64,000 bases of DNA from CAWEWH01 sp963812775 (lineage in GTDB: Bacteria; Pseudomonadota; Alphaproteobacteria; Rhizobiales; Beijerinckiaceae): positions 372,001-436,000 of the forward strand of contig CAWEWH010000008.1 in the NCBI GenBank assembly GCA_963812775.1. The letters run 5' to 3'. Below, in pieces: positions 34,221-44,078 of the stretch. The position numbers and the translations under genes were made by a program. The stretch's first letter is position 1, and each line of letters begins with the position of its first letter. The notes below the pieces were generated by a model. That model saw nothing but the letters and a program-made list of their open reading frames with translations, was not told where the DNA came from and did not search any database.

Positions 34221-35432
34221 TCGAAGGCTGCCGGCGTTGTCTGTATGCGGCGAAGCATCCTCTCGGAATCACCTTCGACGCGGAAGGGATCTGCAGCGGG
34301 TGCCGGATCCACGAGGAGAAGGACAGTCTGGATTGGGTGGAGCGCGAGCAGCGCCTCAAGCGCCTTTTTGCCGGCTACCGCGGCCGAACGCGCGGCCGGC
34401 ATGACTGCATCGTGCCGATAACGGGAGCGCGCGACTCCTTCTTCATCGTTCACCTGGTGCGCAAGGTCTATGGACTCAATCCGCTTCTGGTCGCCTACAA
34501 CCGGCACTACAATTCTCGCGCCGGCATACACAACGTCGCGCGCCTGCGCACCGTCTTCGGTTGCGATATCGTCACGCTTACTTTGGCGCCCGAACTAGTC
34601 AAGCGCGTGATGCGTGCGACGTTGCGCAAGCGAGGCAGCTTCCATTGGCACGTGCTTGCCGGACATAGTGTCTTTCCGGTTCAAACCGCAGTCCGGCTCA
34701 AGATCCCGCTCATTGTTTGGGGAGCGCACCAGGGGCTCGAGCAGGTTGGGATGTTCTCCCATCTTGACGAGGTCGAGATGACCCGCCGCTATCGCCGCGA
34801 GCATGATCTGATGGGTCTTGAGGCGGAAGAGCTGGCCGGCGAAGAAGGATTGGCGGAGCGAGACGTTAAGTCGTTCGTCTATCCTGCTGACGCCGATTTG
34901 GCCGGAACGGGCGTCCGTGGCATCTATCTCGGCAACTACATCCGTTGGGACACCAAGGCGCAGCATGAAGCCATGCTGCCGCTCTATGACTACTACACGG
35001 GCCCTCTGGCGCGCACCTTCGACACCTACAATGACGTCGACGACTTGCACTATGCTGGCGCCCACGACCTCATCAAAGTCCTTAAGCATGGCTTCGGCAA
35101 GGCCACCGACGATGCCTGCCGCGAAATCCGCTATGGCCGGTTGACTCGCGAAGACGGAATCCGGCTTGCAGCAAGTTATTCGACGAGTTCGTCCCGGTGA
35201 TCTCGCCGGGCTGGCTGCTTTCCTGGGAATGGGCGAGGGCGAGATAATCTCCCTCGTTCAGCCACACCGCGCGGGCGAGCCGCAAAGCCTCCCGTATGTC
35301 GGGGGAGCATGCAGCGTCTCGACCCGTACCCGCCTTGCCGTGACATGCGCCTTCCGCACCAACGTGCCGGCCGACTTCACCGGTGATCCGCAGGACAGGC
35401 AATTGCTGACGCGGGGATATGCCAGAGAATAA
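34217..35432 (+). pseudogene. Second WbpG-like protein with degenerate PP-loop, frameshifted near its 3' end
   Basis: Clearly homologous to the gene just upstream: it keeps CRRC ... CSGC, and the PP-loop is at the same residue, 69. There S-G-G-K-D-S has become T-G-A-R-D-S, losing the glycine and lysine that hold ATP phosphates, so it may be catalytically inactive or altered. The main frame ends at 35200 after GRLTREDGIRL. Other frames then carry KLFDEFVPVISPGW and FLGMGEGEIISLVQPHR, the expected C-terminal family segments, implying indels near 35172 and 35205. The 3' end overlaps the SpsF-like gene. A partner or regulatory subunit for the first WbpG is a reasonable inference. Confidence 0.72.
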
Positions 35433-36171
35433 TGCGCGGGTCATCGCGACGATCGAAGCCAGGATGGCGGCGACGCGCCTCCCGGGGAAGGTGATGCTGC
35501 CGCTTGCCGGTGCGCCTATGCTCCAGCGCCTCGTCGAGCGGCTGCGGTTGAGCCGACGGGTTGACGAAGTCATTGTAGCGACAACGATCAGCCCGCCGGA
35601 CAGCATCATCGCCGATCTCTGCAGCCGCATCGGCTGCCGTGTCCACCGCGGCTCGGTGGAGGACGTCACGACGCGACTGCTGGAAGCCGCCAAACGCGCC
35701 AACGTCATCGTGCAGATCACCGGCGACTGTCCGCTGGTTGACCCGAAGCATGTCGATAAGACCGTGCAGCTGATGCTGGAGGAGAACGCCGACTACGCGA
35801 GCAATAGCCTGAATGGTTGCACTTTTCCTCTCGGTCTTGACGTGCGCTGCTTCACCAAGGCGGCCCTGCTGCGCTCCGCGGAGTTGAGCAACGACCCGGT
35901 CGACCGCGTTCATGGAAGCTATTTCATACACCGCCATCCGGAGCTGTTCCGGCTCGTTGGCTGGGTGGCGCCGGAAGAGTTCCATTGGCCGGAACTGCGG
36001 CTGACCGTCGACGAACCAGCCGACTACGAGCTCGTACGGCGCATCTTTGAATCATTGCACCCGTCGCGCCCCGACTTTGGCGCGTATGATGTGATCAAGC
36101 TGCTGCGAGGCAAGCCTGACTGGGCGAACCTCAACCTCGCTGTGCGCCAAAAGGCGCCGGCTGAGCGATGA
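35419..36171 (+). CDS. SpsF/KdsB-like cytidylyltransferase (second copy)
   Basis: 250 residues from ATG 35419. N-terminal IEARMAATRLPGKVMLPL is the CTP-binding motif; VHRGSVEDVTTRLLEAA, QITGDCPLVDPKHVD and FPLGLDVRCFTKAALL follow, and LRLTVDEPADYELVRRI closes the fold. It is the same family as the gene at 20950 but diverged enough to imply a different sugar substrate. Families of this type form CMP-activated sugars. Ten bases separate it from the next gene. Confidence 0.85.
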   Translation: MPENNARVIATIEARMAATRLPGKVMLPLAGAPMLQRLVERLRLSRRVDEVIVATTISPPDSIIADLCSRIGCRVHRGSVEDVTTRLLEAAKRANVIVQITGDCPLVDPKHVDKTVQLMLEENADYASNSLNGCTFPLGLDVRCFTKAALLRSAELSNDPVDRVHGSYFIHRHPELFRLVGWVAPEEFHWPELRLTVDEPADYELVRRIFESLHPSRPDFGAYDVIKLLRGKPDWANLNLAVRQKAPAER

Positions 36172-36181
36172 TCGAATCCCG

Positions 36182-37208
36182 ATGCTGACCACCTACTCGA
36201 AACCACCGACGGACGTGGCAATTCACACGGCGCGGCTTATCGGCGACAATGCTGAGTTGCTGAAAATCCAGACGCGCATAGCGCGCGCCTTGAGCGGACG
36301 GCCCGAGCGCGACTGTTGCGTCCTGTGCAGCGAAGCGATCGCGTCGGCTCCCCGATTTTCACACAGACAGGTCCCCTATCGCGTGTGCCAGACGTGCGGG
36401 CATCTGCAATGCGCCCTGTTGGCGCCGGCCGGCTATCCATACGAAGAGCAAGATTTTTCCAGCATCTACAGACCGCTCGACCAGGCGGCCTTCGCGGACC
36501 GCACCGCGCGGATCCATACGCCCAAGCTGCAGTGGGCGCTGCAGGCGGGGCTCGCTGCGGGCCTAGGCGATCTTGGCAGACGGCACTGGATCGAGCTGGG
36601 AAGCGGTGCTGGCAACTTCATTGACGCGTTGCGGAAGGCGGGGGTCGACCAGGCGCTCGGACTAGAAGCAGAACCGCGAACTCGTGGAGCAGGCCGTCCT
36701 GCGGCTTGGCGCGCCGCTCGTCAAAGCGTTCGAGGGGTCACTCGCTGAGGCCATGGCGACACATCCCGCTGACGTTTACGCAGCATGGTTCGTGCTGGAA
36801 CATTGCTTCGACCTTCCAGCGTTGCTTGCTGCCTTGCGTCAGCGCCCAAGTGGCACTCTGTTCGTCTTTTCGGTGCCGACGCTCGGATTGGCTAGCCTTC
36901 TGGAATTTGCCTTCCCAGGCCACTATGCGCGCAGCCTCGACAGCGTGCTGCACCTTCAGCTCTTCACCGACCGTTCGATTCGCTACGCTATGGACATGGC
37001 CGGTTACGACATCGCCGCCGAATGGATATTCGGTCAGGACGCCGACGATCTTTATCGCGCCGTCACGGTTCAGATGGCTCAGCTTGATCCCTTTGCGGCA
37101 CTACGCACGGACGTCGGTCGCCTACTCGCGGCCGTCCCTGCCATCCAGGAGGCTGTCGATCGTTCCCGCCTTGCCGATTCACGCCACGTCATGGCCGTTC
37201 GCCGATGA
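36182..37208 (+). pseudogene. Zinc-ribbon class I methyltransferase (NovU/C-methyltransferase type), one frameshift
   Basis: From ATG 36182. The N-terminus has a CxxC pair in CCVLCSEA and a second in YRVCQTCGHLQ, the Methyltransf_13-type zinc domain of sugar C-methyltransferases. A SAM site WIELGSGAGNFIDALRKAG follows. At about 36670 the frame slips: LGLEAE continues as NRELVEQAVLRLG one frame over, then AWFVLEHCFDLPALLAALR and FSVPTLGLASLLEF to the stop at 37208. Both halves are conserved; a single indel is the only defect seen. Such enzymes C-methylate a keto-sugar nucleotide in the pathway to branched deoxysugars. Overlaps the next gene by 4 bases. Confidence 0.78.
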
Positions 37209-38131
37209 GCAGAGAATTGCGTGCTGCCGTCGTCGGCGCCGGAAGGATCGGCGCGCGGCTCGATAGACCCGGAGATGTCGATCCGCTCACGCATGCCGGT
37301 GGCTACGTTGCGGCGGGCTTCACCCTCGCAGCCCTGGTCGATGTCGATGCCTCGGCGCGCAGTGACGCCAAGCGGTGGCGTTGTGCGGTCTATGATGATT
37401 TCGACGAGATGATGCGGGCCGAGTCGCCTGAAGTTTTGAGCTTCGCGGTGCCGGCGAGCGCTCGTCCCGCGCTGATGCGCCGGGCTTTGAACTATCGCCT
37501 TCGCGCCCTCGTGGCCGAGAAGCCCCTGGCGCCGACGCTGCAGGAAGCGCGCGACATCGCGCGCCACTGCGAGCGGGCCGGCGTTCCAGTGCTGGTGAAC
37601 TACTCGCGGCGCTTCGTGCCGCTGTGGCAGACCTTGCGGGGAACGACGGCGATGGCCGCGACGGTCCGCTACGCCAAAGGCCTCTTGCACAACGGCACGC
37701 ATGCCCTCGATCTTTGCCATATGCTGTTCGGTCAATGCCTCGCGGCGCAATCTCTCGAGTGCAAGCAAGACCATTGGCCCGAGGATCCGACTGTCTCTGC
37801 CTTCTTGTCATTCGAACGCTGTCCGGCGGTGTTCTTTCAAGCCATGGACGAGCGCTGCTTTACGCTGTTCGAGGTCGACATCGTCGCGCCGACGTGGCGT
37901 ATCGTTGTCGATGGCGACGGCCGCCGCGTCAGGCGCTACGAATTGCGAGACAACGCGGGCATCCCGCCTGGCCGGCGTCTCGTTGAAGTGAGGGTCGAGG
38001 ACACCGGAGCCGGTTCGGCGATGCTGAATCTGATGCAGCACGTGAGACAGGTCATCGACGGCGCCCCTCCCGAGTGCTCCACGCAAGATGCCATCGCTGC
38101 CCAACAGCTCGCCGAACGGATCGTCGCATGA
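37205..38131 (+). CDS. Gfo/Idh/MocA-family NAD(P)-dependent oxidoreductase
   Basis: 308 residues. The dinucleotide fold starts with AAVVGAGRIGARLD, followed by ALVDVDAS and a YDDFDEMM segment. The family's diagnostic E-K-P is present in LVAEKPLAPTLQEA at about residue 100. The C-terminal beta-sheet domain contains GTHALDLCHMLFG, matching the substrate-side His-x-x-Asp region. Related enzymes oxidise or reduce sugar nucleotides, for example in 3-oxo-sugar formation before transamination. The DegT aminotransferase 0.9 kb downstream fits that use. Confidence 0.85.
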   Translation: MSRELRAAVVGAGRIGARLDRPGDVDPLTHAGGYVAAGFTLAALVDVDASARSDAKRWRCAVYDDFDEMMRAESPEVLSFAVPASARPALMRRALNYRLRALVAEKPLAPTLQEARDIARHCERAGVPVLVNYSRRFVPLWQTLRGTTAMAATVRYAKGLLHNGTHALDLCHMLFGQCLAAQSLECKQDHWPEDPTVSAFLSFERCPAVFFQAMDERCFTLFEVDIVAPTWRIVVDGDGRRVRRYELRDNAGIPPGRRLVEVRVEDTGAGSAMLNLMQHVRQVIDGAPPECSTQDAIAAQQLAERIVA

Positions 38132-39024
38132 GGGAAACGACGGCACGCGCATGGCGCGCCTTGCTCGCCGACTACCGAAACGTATGCGTCTATACCGCCG
38201 ACCCCGGCGGTCACGCGATGGTGCGTGAGCTTGTGCCGTTGCTTCGCGACATGGACCGACTTGGTGAGTGGTTCGCGGAAGGATGGTCGGCGGGCCAATT
38301 ACCCCAATGCCGGTCGGGCGCGGAAGTTCCAGCCGCGCTGGCGACCGACGACGCGCTCTTGCTGGGCTCGCAGGTCAACTACGAGCGCACGCATGCCATA
38401 CTCCGTGACTGCCAAGCACTGGGTGTGACGACGATTTTCCTTTTCGATCACTGGAAGAACTATTCCAAGCATTTCGGTGCTGGGCCGTTGCCGGATGTCG
38501 TTGTCGTGCCCGACGACGACGCCAGGACCGAGCTGATAGCCGAGTATGGAGGGACAGTCGCTAGGCGCGTTCGCATTCTGCCTCACCTTGCCATCGAAGC
38601 GTCGGTAGATCGGATCAGATCGCTCAATATTCCGGTCGAATCGGGGACGGTCGCGATGCTGCTTGACCCGACAGAAGCCGCAGACAACCTCGGCTATGAC
38701 TGGCGTCGCGAACTTCACGCCGCCGCCGACCAGGCCGCGGCGAGCGCGTTCGCCCGTCTTTTGGTGAAGCCGCATCCCCGACAGGATCCGGCCGTCGTGC
38801 AGCGGGAGTTGACGTTGCTTGCCGGAAACGGCGTCGCCACGGTTTTGTATGGGGGCGAGACTGAGCGTCTGATCGCGGTCGCCCAGGAGGTTTGGGGTAT
38901 GACAACCGTTGCCCTCAATATTGCGCTCGGCGCCGGAAAGCGCATCCGTAGCTTCCAGATCGGCCGGAACGCGGCGGGCGTGCGCGCCTCGAACCGCCAG
39001 ATCGAACCTTATGTCGTCAGCTAG
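38128..39024 (+). CDS. Uncharacterised GT-B-like protein with a KPHPR motif
   Basis: 298 residues from ATG 38128 (ATGA overlap). I do not recognise a named family. The N-terminal half reads like a Rossmann lobe (NVCVYTADPGGHAMVRELV, LLLGSQVNYERTHAI, TTIFLFDHWKNYSKHF). The middle has VVVVPDDDARTELIAEYG and the C-terminal half LLVKPHPRQDP followed by ERLIAVAQEVWGMT. The H-P motif and layout recall polysialyltransferases and capsule GT-B enzymes. As it sits among nonulosonate and amidino-sugar genes, it may be a transferase or processing enzyme for that sugar. Confidence 0.5.
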   Translation: MRETTARAWRALLADYRNVCVYTADPGGHAMVRELVPLLRDMDRLGEWFAEGWSAGQLPQCRSGAEVPAALATDDALLLGSQVNYERTHAILRDCQALGVTTIFLFDHWKNYSKHFGAGPLPDVVVVPDDDARTELIAEYGGTVARRVRILPHLAIEASVDRIRSLNIPVESGTVAMLLDPTEAADNLGYDWRRELHAAADQAAASAFARLLVKPHPRQDPAVVQRELTLLAGNGVATVLYGGETERLIAVAQEVWGMTTVALNIALGAGKRIRSFQIGRNAAGVRASNRQIEPYVVS

Positions 39025-39033
39025 CGGGCAGTC

Positions 39034-40317
39034 ATGATGACCAAGCGTCTCGCAATTCAAGGTGGTTCCGCGGCTGTGCGCCGGCCGTTGCAGCCATTTA
39101 CAGGTATTGGCGCCCACGAGCGCGCAGCGGTGCTGCGTTTCCTGGATGGCGGTGCGCCGCTCTCCGGCTTTCATGGCAGCCCGCGGCCGACGTTCTTCGG
39201 AGGGGCTGAGGTGCGCGCGTTTGAGAGCGCATGGTCGGCCCGCTTCGGGGTCGCTCATGCGGTCGCAGTCAATTCGGCAACGTCTGGCCTCATCGCCGCC
39301 ATGGGGGCGATCGGCATTGGCCCGGGCGACGAGGTCATTACCTCGCCTTACACGATGAGTGCCAGCGCCGTTGCACCTCTTTTCTACGGCGGCATCCCCG
39401 CCTTCGCTGACATCGAGCCAAATTATTTCTGCCTCGATGTTCAGGCGGTCGAGCGGGCTATCACGGCGAGGACCCGCGCCATCCTCGCGGTCAACATCTT
39501 CGGTCATCCATCTGAGCTTGCACGGCTGCGCGCGCTTGCGGATGCCAACGGTCTTTACCTCGTCGAGGATAACGCACAGGCCGTGCTCGCCGAGGAAGAC
39601 GGCCGTCTTGCCGGCACGGTAGGCCACGTCGGCATCTACAGCCTCAACATCCACAAGCATATCCAAACCGGCGAAGGCGGCGTCTGCGTCACGGCAGACC
39701 CAGAACTCGCGAAGCGGCTGCAGCTCATCCGCAATCACGGCGAAAATGTCGTTGATTGGCTCGACGTTCAGGACCTCACAAACCTAGTCGGCTTCAACAT
39801 CCGAATGACGGAGATGTCGGCCGCGGTCGGTCGGGCGCAGCTCGAGCGCGTGGATGAACTCGTCGACCGCGCAGAAAGCATCGCGCGGCGCCTGACTGCG
39901 GGTACATCGGATCTCGTCGGGTTCACGCCGCCGGCAGTGCGCAGCGGCTGTCGCCACAACTACTTCATGTGGAGCTGCAAGGTCGATCCGGTGGCCCTCG
40001 GCACGACGCGCGCAGCTTTCGCAGCCGCTCTGACCGCCGAGGGCGTGCCGAATGCCGAAGGATATGTCCGCCCCGTCTATCAACTACCTTTGTTCCAGCG
40101 GCGCATCGCCATCGGACGAGAGGGCTTCCCCTTCACCCAAAGCAACCGCTCCTACCCAAAGGGCCTGTGTCCCGTCGTCGAGGCTATGCACGAGACGCAT
40201 GTGTTGCAGTTTCAACCCGTGTCATGGGACGCGGATGACGAGCAGGTAGACATGCTCATCGAGGCGATCCGCAAGGTGCACCGGGCGGCGGGACATTTGA
40301 GCCGGGCGGCGGAGTAG
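39034..40317 (+). CDS. DegT/DnrJ/EryC1/StrS-family PLP sugar aminotransferase
   Basis: 427 residues. Fold-type I aminotransferase: AVNSATSGLIAAMGAIGIGPGDEV binds the cofactor phosphate, LVEDNAQAV holds the Asp that pairs with the pyridine nitrogen, and SLNIHKHIQTGEGG contains the PLP lysine. NIRMTEMSAAVGRAQL is the dimer-loop signature. Such enzymes transaminate keto-sugar nucleotides. The neighbouring oxidoreductase and HisF suggest it works in the acidic or amidino sugar branch; a second DegT at 48714 probably serves the dTDP-sugar branch. Confidence 0.92.
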   Translation: MMTKRLAIQGGSAAVRRPLQPFTGIGAHERAAVLRFLDGGAPLSGFHGSPRPTFFGGAEVRAFESAWSARFGVAHAVAVNSATSGLIAAMGAIGIGPGDEVITSPYTMSASAVAPLFYGGIPAFADIEPNYFCLDVQAVERAITARTRAILAVNIFGHPSELARLRALADANGLYLVEDNAQAVLAEEDGRLAGTVGHVGIYSLNIHKHIQTGEGGVCVTADPELAKRLQLIRNHGENVVDWLDVQDLTNLVGFNIRMTEMSAAVGRAQLERVDELVDRAESIARRLTAGTSDLVGFTPPAVRSGCRHNYFMWSCKVDPVALGTTRAAFAAALTAEGVPNAEGYVRPVYQLPLFQRRIAIGREGFPFTQSNRSYPKGLCPVVEAMHETHVLQFQPVSWDADDEQVDMLIEAIRKVHRAAGHLSRAAE

Positions 40318-40340
40318 GGCGAACATGCGCCTTCCTGCGG

Positions 40341-41148
40341 ATGAGACACGTGCGCTACCATAGAGTGATACCGGTGCTGCTGTTCGATGATGGCTCGATT
40401 TATCGCAGTCAGCAATTCGCGCGGCACTATCGCATCGGCGATCCGCTCACGCAGCTCGAACGTTACAAGGCGTGGGATGTGGACGAGATCGTCTATCTCG
40501 ACATGAACAAGACCGCGGGCGGCAAGTCGCTTATCGAGTTTCTCCCGGCCATCGCCAGGAATTGTTTTGCGCCGCTCGCCGTTGGCGGTGGTATACGCAA
40601 TCTCGAAGACATTCACGTGCGCCTGGAAGGAGGTGCAGACCGCGTGGTCGTGAACTCGGCAGCTGTGCGAGATCCGGGTTTTGTCAGCGCAGCAGCGCGC
40701 CGCTATGGCGAGCAGGCCATTATCGTTTCCATCGATGCTCGGCGGCGGCCGGACGGAATCCATGAAGTCGTCATTGACAGCGGCCGCACGCCGATCGGAG
40801 TTGAAGCAAGTGCCTGGGCGGTCGAAATCGCGTCACGGGGCGCAGGTGAGATTTTTCATCAACTCCATCGACCGCGACGGCATGGGAACCGGCTATGACC
40901 TCGATTTGGTCCGCGGCCTCGCCGCGCGTGTGTCGATACCGGTCATTGCTTGCGGCGGCGTGGGCACGTTTGAGCATTTCGCTCCAGCGATCGTCGATGC
41001 TGGCGCCGCATCGGCCGCGGCCGCCAACATCTTCTGCTTCACGGAGCTGAGCTATCTCACGGCGAAGCAGGCGCTTTGGTCCGCTGGCGTCCCCGTGCGC
41101 TGCAGCAGCGTTCCTGAACGTAAGATGCGCCCGGCGCGCAGTGGCTGA
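40341..41148 (+). pseudogene. hisF: HisF-like ammonia-accepting cyclase subunit, frameshift in a T5 run
   Basis: From ATG 40341. TIM-barrel signatures include RVIPVLLFDDG at the first strand, LAVGGGIRNLEDI, VSIDARR, and INSIDRDGMGTGYD followed by VIACGGVGTFEHF. The T run at 40852-40856 has one T too many: with four, EIFINSIDRDG reads through in one frame. Histidine-pathway HisF has P-C-L-D-V-K-D-G at the first strand with a catalytic Asp; here that position is Leu (PVLLFDDG). It is therefore probably a repurposed HisF2-type protein delivering ammonia, with HisH (21624), to the WbpG-like amidotransferase. Confidence 0.85.
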
Positions 41149-41155
41149 CCGGGCT

Positions 41156-41715
41156 ATGGCACGAAGCGGGGTACTTGCAGCGGATCGTCTGGAGTTGCGC
41201 TCCTTCGATGAGTCGTTGCTAACCGATCGGTATGTGTCTTGGCTAAATGACGAGGGCACGGTGCGCTACAGCCAGCAGCGGCATCGCGCCCACACATTGG
41301 CATCATGTCGTGCGTATGCACTATCGTTCAATGATAGCCCTCATTTCTTCTGGGCCATCCGCACTTACGATCCCGTCAGTCACGTGGGCAATCTCACGGC
41401 AACGGTCGATCCGATCAATCGCGTTGCTGACCTAGCGATTCTCATCGGCGATCCTGCAGCTCGCGGGAAAGGCTATGGATTGGAGGCGTGGCGGCGAGCC
41501 TGTCGCTTTCTGCTTGCGGAGGCCGCGCATGCGTAAGGTGACGGCAGGGACGATGGTCGTGAACGAGCCCGATGCTACGCATTATGCGCGCCTGCGACAT
41601 GCGCGAGGAGGGGCGCCGCGTTCGACATTTGCTATTCGAAGGACGAGAAGTCGATGTCGTCCTGTCGGCGCTCTTCGCCGAGACGTCCTCCACCTCGGAA
41701 CGAGGCCAACGACAG
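41156..41715 (+). pseudogene. GNAT-family sugar N-acetyltransferase, two frameshifts
   Basis: From about ATG 41156 (GTG 41141 is an alternative). LELRSFDESLLTDRYVSWLND, HVGNLTATVDPINRVADLAI and GDPAARGKGYGLEAW are the acceptor region and the acetyl-CoA loop (R-x-x-G-x-G). The frame then changes near 41525 to RKVTAGTMVVNEP and near 41568 to MLRIMRACDMREEGRRVRHLLFEGREVDVV. This gives the expected order of a nucleotide-sugar GNAT such as WecD/PglD relatives. The 3' end is uncertain and lies just before rfbA. It would acetylate an amino group placed by one of the DegT enzymes. Confidence 0.72.
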
Positions 41716-41716
41716 C

Positions 41717-42602
41717 ATGACCCGCGCCCGACGCGGCATCGTTCTGGCCGGCGGCAGCGGCACGCGGTTGGCGCCGAGCACGACGGCGTTCAGCAAGCAG
41801 CTCCTGCCGATCTACGACAAGCCGATGATCTACTATCCGGTATCGGTGCTGATGCTTGCGGATATCCGCGAGATCCTGCTCATCTCGACGCCGCGCGATC
41901 TGCCGCTCTATCGCGAGCTGCTCGGCGATGGCGCGCGAGTTCGGCGTCGAGTTCCGCTACGCCGAGCAGCGCGCGCCCAACGGCTTGGCGGAGGCCTTCA
42001 TCATCGGCGCCGATTTCGTGGCGGGGTACCCCTCGGCGCTGGTATTGGGCGACAACGTTTTCTTCGGCCAGGGATTCGCCGACTACCTGGACAATGCCCA
42101 ACGTCGCCGCGACGGCGCCACGGTTTTCAGTTACCCCGTGCACGACCCCTCACGCTTCGGGATCGTCGAATTCAATGCGTCCGGGCTCGCCCTCTCCATC
42201 GAGGAGAAGCCCGCCCAGCCGCGCAGCAACCAAGCGGTGACCGGTCTCTACTTTTACGATGAGCAGGTGGTCGATATCGCCCGCAGCATCAAGCCTTCGG
42301 CACGCGGCGAGCTGGAAGTCACCGACATCAACCTTCACTACCTCCAGCGTGGACAGTTGCATGTCGAGCAGCTGGGCCGCGGTTTCGCCTGGCTGGACAC
42401 CGGGACGTTTGCGGCCTTGCTCGACGCCGCCAACTTCGTGGCGACCCTGCAGCGTCGCCAGGGACTGCAGATTGCCTGCCTCGAGGAGATCGCCTTTCGC
42501 AAGGGATGGTTGTCGGCGGACGATCTTGCGCGGCGGGCGGCGTTGCTGCGCAACAGCGACTATGGTTCCTACCTCCAGCAGTTGGCGATCAACGGTTACT
42601 GA
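41717..42602 (+). pseudogene. rfbA: Glucose-1-phosphate thymidylyltransferase, one frameshift
   Basis: From ATG 41717. The nucleotidyl-transfer motif LAGGSGTRLAPST is followed by KQLLPIYDKPMIYYP. At about 41935 the frame moves from LLGDGA to EFGVEFRYAEQRAPNGLAEAF, and VLGDNVFFGQ, FSYPVHDPSRFGIVEF, SIEEKPAQPRS, LEVTDIN and GFAWLDTGT complete the RmlA signature set. It forms dTDP-glucose for 6-deoxyhexoses. The 4,6-dehydratase (RfbB) that would act next is not in the window, while the 3,4-ketoisomerase and aminotransferase that follow it in the Qui3NAc/Fuc3NAc routes are. Confidence 0.9.
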
Positions 42603-42617
42603 ATCGAACCGCCGGAG

Positions 42618-43638
42618 ATGATTTTTTGTACCCTGTTCGACCGCGCGTACCTGCCGCACGGTCTTTCACTCTATCAATCGCTCGAGCGTGCCTGCAAAGG
42701 CCGTTTCGTCCTGCATGTCCTCTGCATGGACGACTTCACGGCCAGTGTATTGCGCGAGCTCGAACTGCCTCAGGTCCGTGTGGTCGAGCTCACCGACATC
42801 GAGGACGAGGCCTTGCGCGCCGCCCGCGGCAACCGCAGCGTCGGCGAATTCTGCTGGACTTGCACGTCGCCGCTGCTTCTGCATGTGCTTGATAGGGTCG
42901 CGCCCGGTGAGATCATCAGCTATGTCGATGCCGACATCCGTTTTTTCAGCGATCCCTCTGTCGTCCACGCCGAGCTCGGTGGAGGAAGTATCTTCGTCCA
43001 CGAGCACGGCTTTGCCCCCGAGCACGCAGCATCTCATGCGGGAAGCTGGCCAATTCAACGTCGGCCTTGTGGCGTTCCGAAACAACGAGGAGGGCCGTGC
43101 TTGCTTGGAGCGATGGAAGGCCCAATGTCTGGTGGAGTGCCGCTTCGACCCGGCGGCGGGAAAATGCGGCGACCAGAATTATTTGGATGAATGGCCCGCG
43201 CGCTATCGCGGTCTCGTCATCTCCGCGAATCCGGGGGTCGGCTTGGCGCCGTGGAACATCGGCAAGTATCGCATCGGACGACGGTGCGACGTGGTCACGG
43301 TCGATGATCGTCCCATCGTATTTTATCACTATCACTCGTTGAAGATGCTGCGTCCGCGATGGGGCGTAAGCCCGCTCGCAATGGCGACCGGAGCCTACAC
43401 GCTCAGCGAGGTGGTGATCTCTTCGCTCTACGCGCCTTACGCCAGGGAGCTGTGGGCGGCGCTTCGCCGTGCCGAGACCAGCGGCGCTGGTCGAAGGCTC
43501 CAGCCCCGGCTCGCCGGAGGATTGACGCCGTTGCCGCTCCTCTATTCTCAGTTGCTCGATCACCAACTGCTGTTCATGTTCCGTGGTATCCGCATGCGCA
43601 CGCCGCGGCCGATCGTCAAGCTGCTGTACGGCCTTTGA
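42618..43638 (+). pseudogene. GT-A glycosyltransferase (GT8-like), frameshift in a C run
   Basis: From ATG 42618. N-terminal IFCTLFDRAYLPHGLSLYQSL resembles GT8-type enzymes that start on F-D-x-x-Y; ISYVDADIRFF is the D-x-D metal site at about residue 100. Around 43017 (the C5 run in TTTGCCCCCG) the frame shifts and continues QHLMREAGQFNVGLVAFRN, CGDQNYLDEWPARY, and IVFYHYHSLKMLR, matching the acceptor-side blocks of the same family. The stop at 43638 overlaps the next start. Donor sugar unknown; position after rfbA suggests a dTDP-sugar. Confidence 0.72.
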
Positions 43639-44078
43639 AAAGCTGCACTAGGATCCCGTTGCCGGAGTTCCGCGACCACCGCGGCCGTCTTTTGGCGGCG
43701 GAGACCGGGCCGCATGTGCCCTTTGGGGTGCAACGCATTTTTGCCATCTACGACGTCCCCGCGGGGCTTGCGCGGGGCGGACACGCGCACCGCAGGCAGG
43801 AGCAGTTTCTGATCATGCTGGCGGGCTCGTGCAAGATCACCGCCGAGAGTGCCGACAGTTCGTCGGAGGAAGGCTTGGTCGCGCCGACTGAGGGGCTTTA
43901 TGTCCCGGCCGGCGTGTGGCTCGAGCTGCGCGACTTTTCGCCAGGCGCCATATGCCTCGTCCTCGCGTCCGGTCCGTTCGACGAAGCCGACTACATTCGT
44001 GACTACGGCGAGTTCAAGGCCGGCATGGCGTCGGCCGGTCCGGCTCGGCGCGGCGGTGCTGGAGGCCAACCGTCATGA
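43635..44078 (+). CDS. dTDP-4-keto-6-deoxyhexose 3,4-ketoisomerase-like cupin (FdtA/QdtA/WxcM family)
   Basis: 147 residues from TTG 43635, whose TTGA overlap with the upstream stop and resulting length fit the family (about 135-145). The cupin core has ARGGHAHRRQEQFLIMLAGS, where the His residues hold the site, then APTEGLYVPAGVW and ICLVLASGPFDEADYIRDY, all recognisable from FdtA and QdtA. These enzymes move the keto group from C4 to C3 so that an aminotransferase (FdtB/QdtB, see 48714) can place an amino group at C3. It therefore assigns the dTDP branch to a 3-amino-3,6-dideoxyhexose. Confidence 0.87.
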   Translation: MKSCTRIPLPEFRDHRGRLLAAETGPHVPFGVQRIFAIYDVPAGLARGGHAHRRQEQFLIMLAGSCKITAESADSSSEEGLVAPTEGLYVPAGVWLELRDFSPGAICLVLASGPFDEADYIRDYGEFKAGMASAGPARRGGAGGQPS

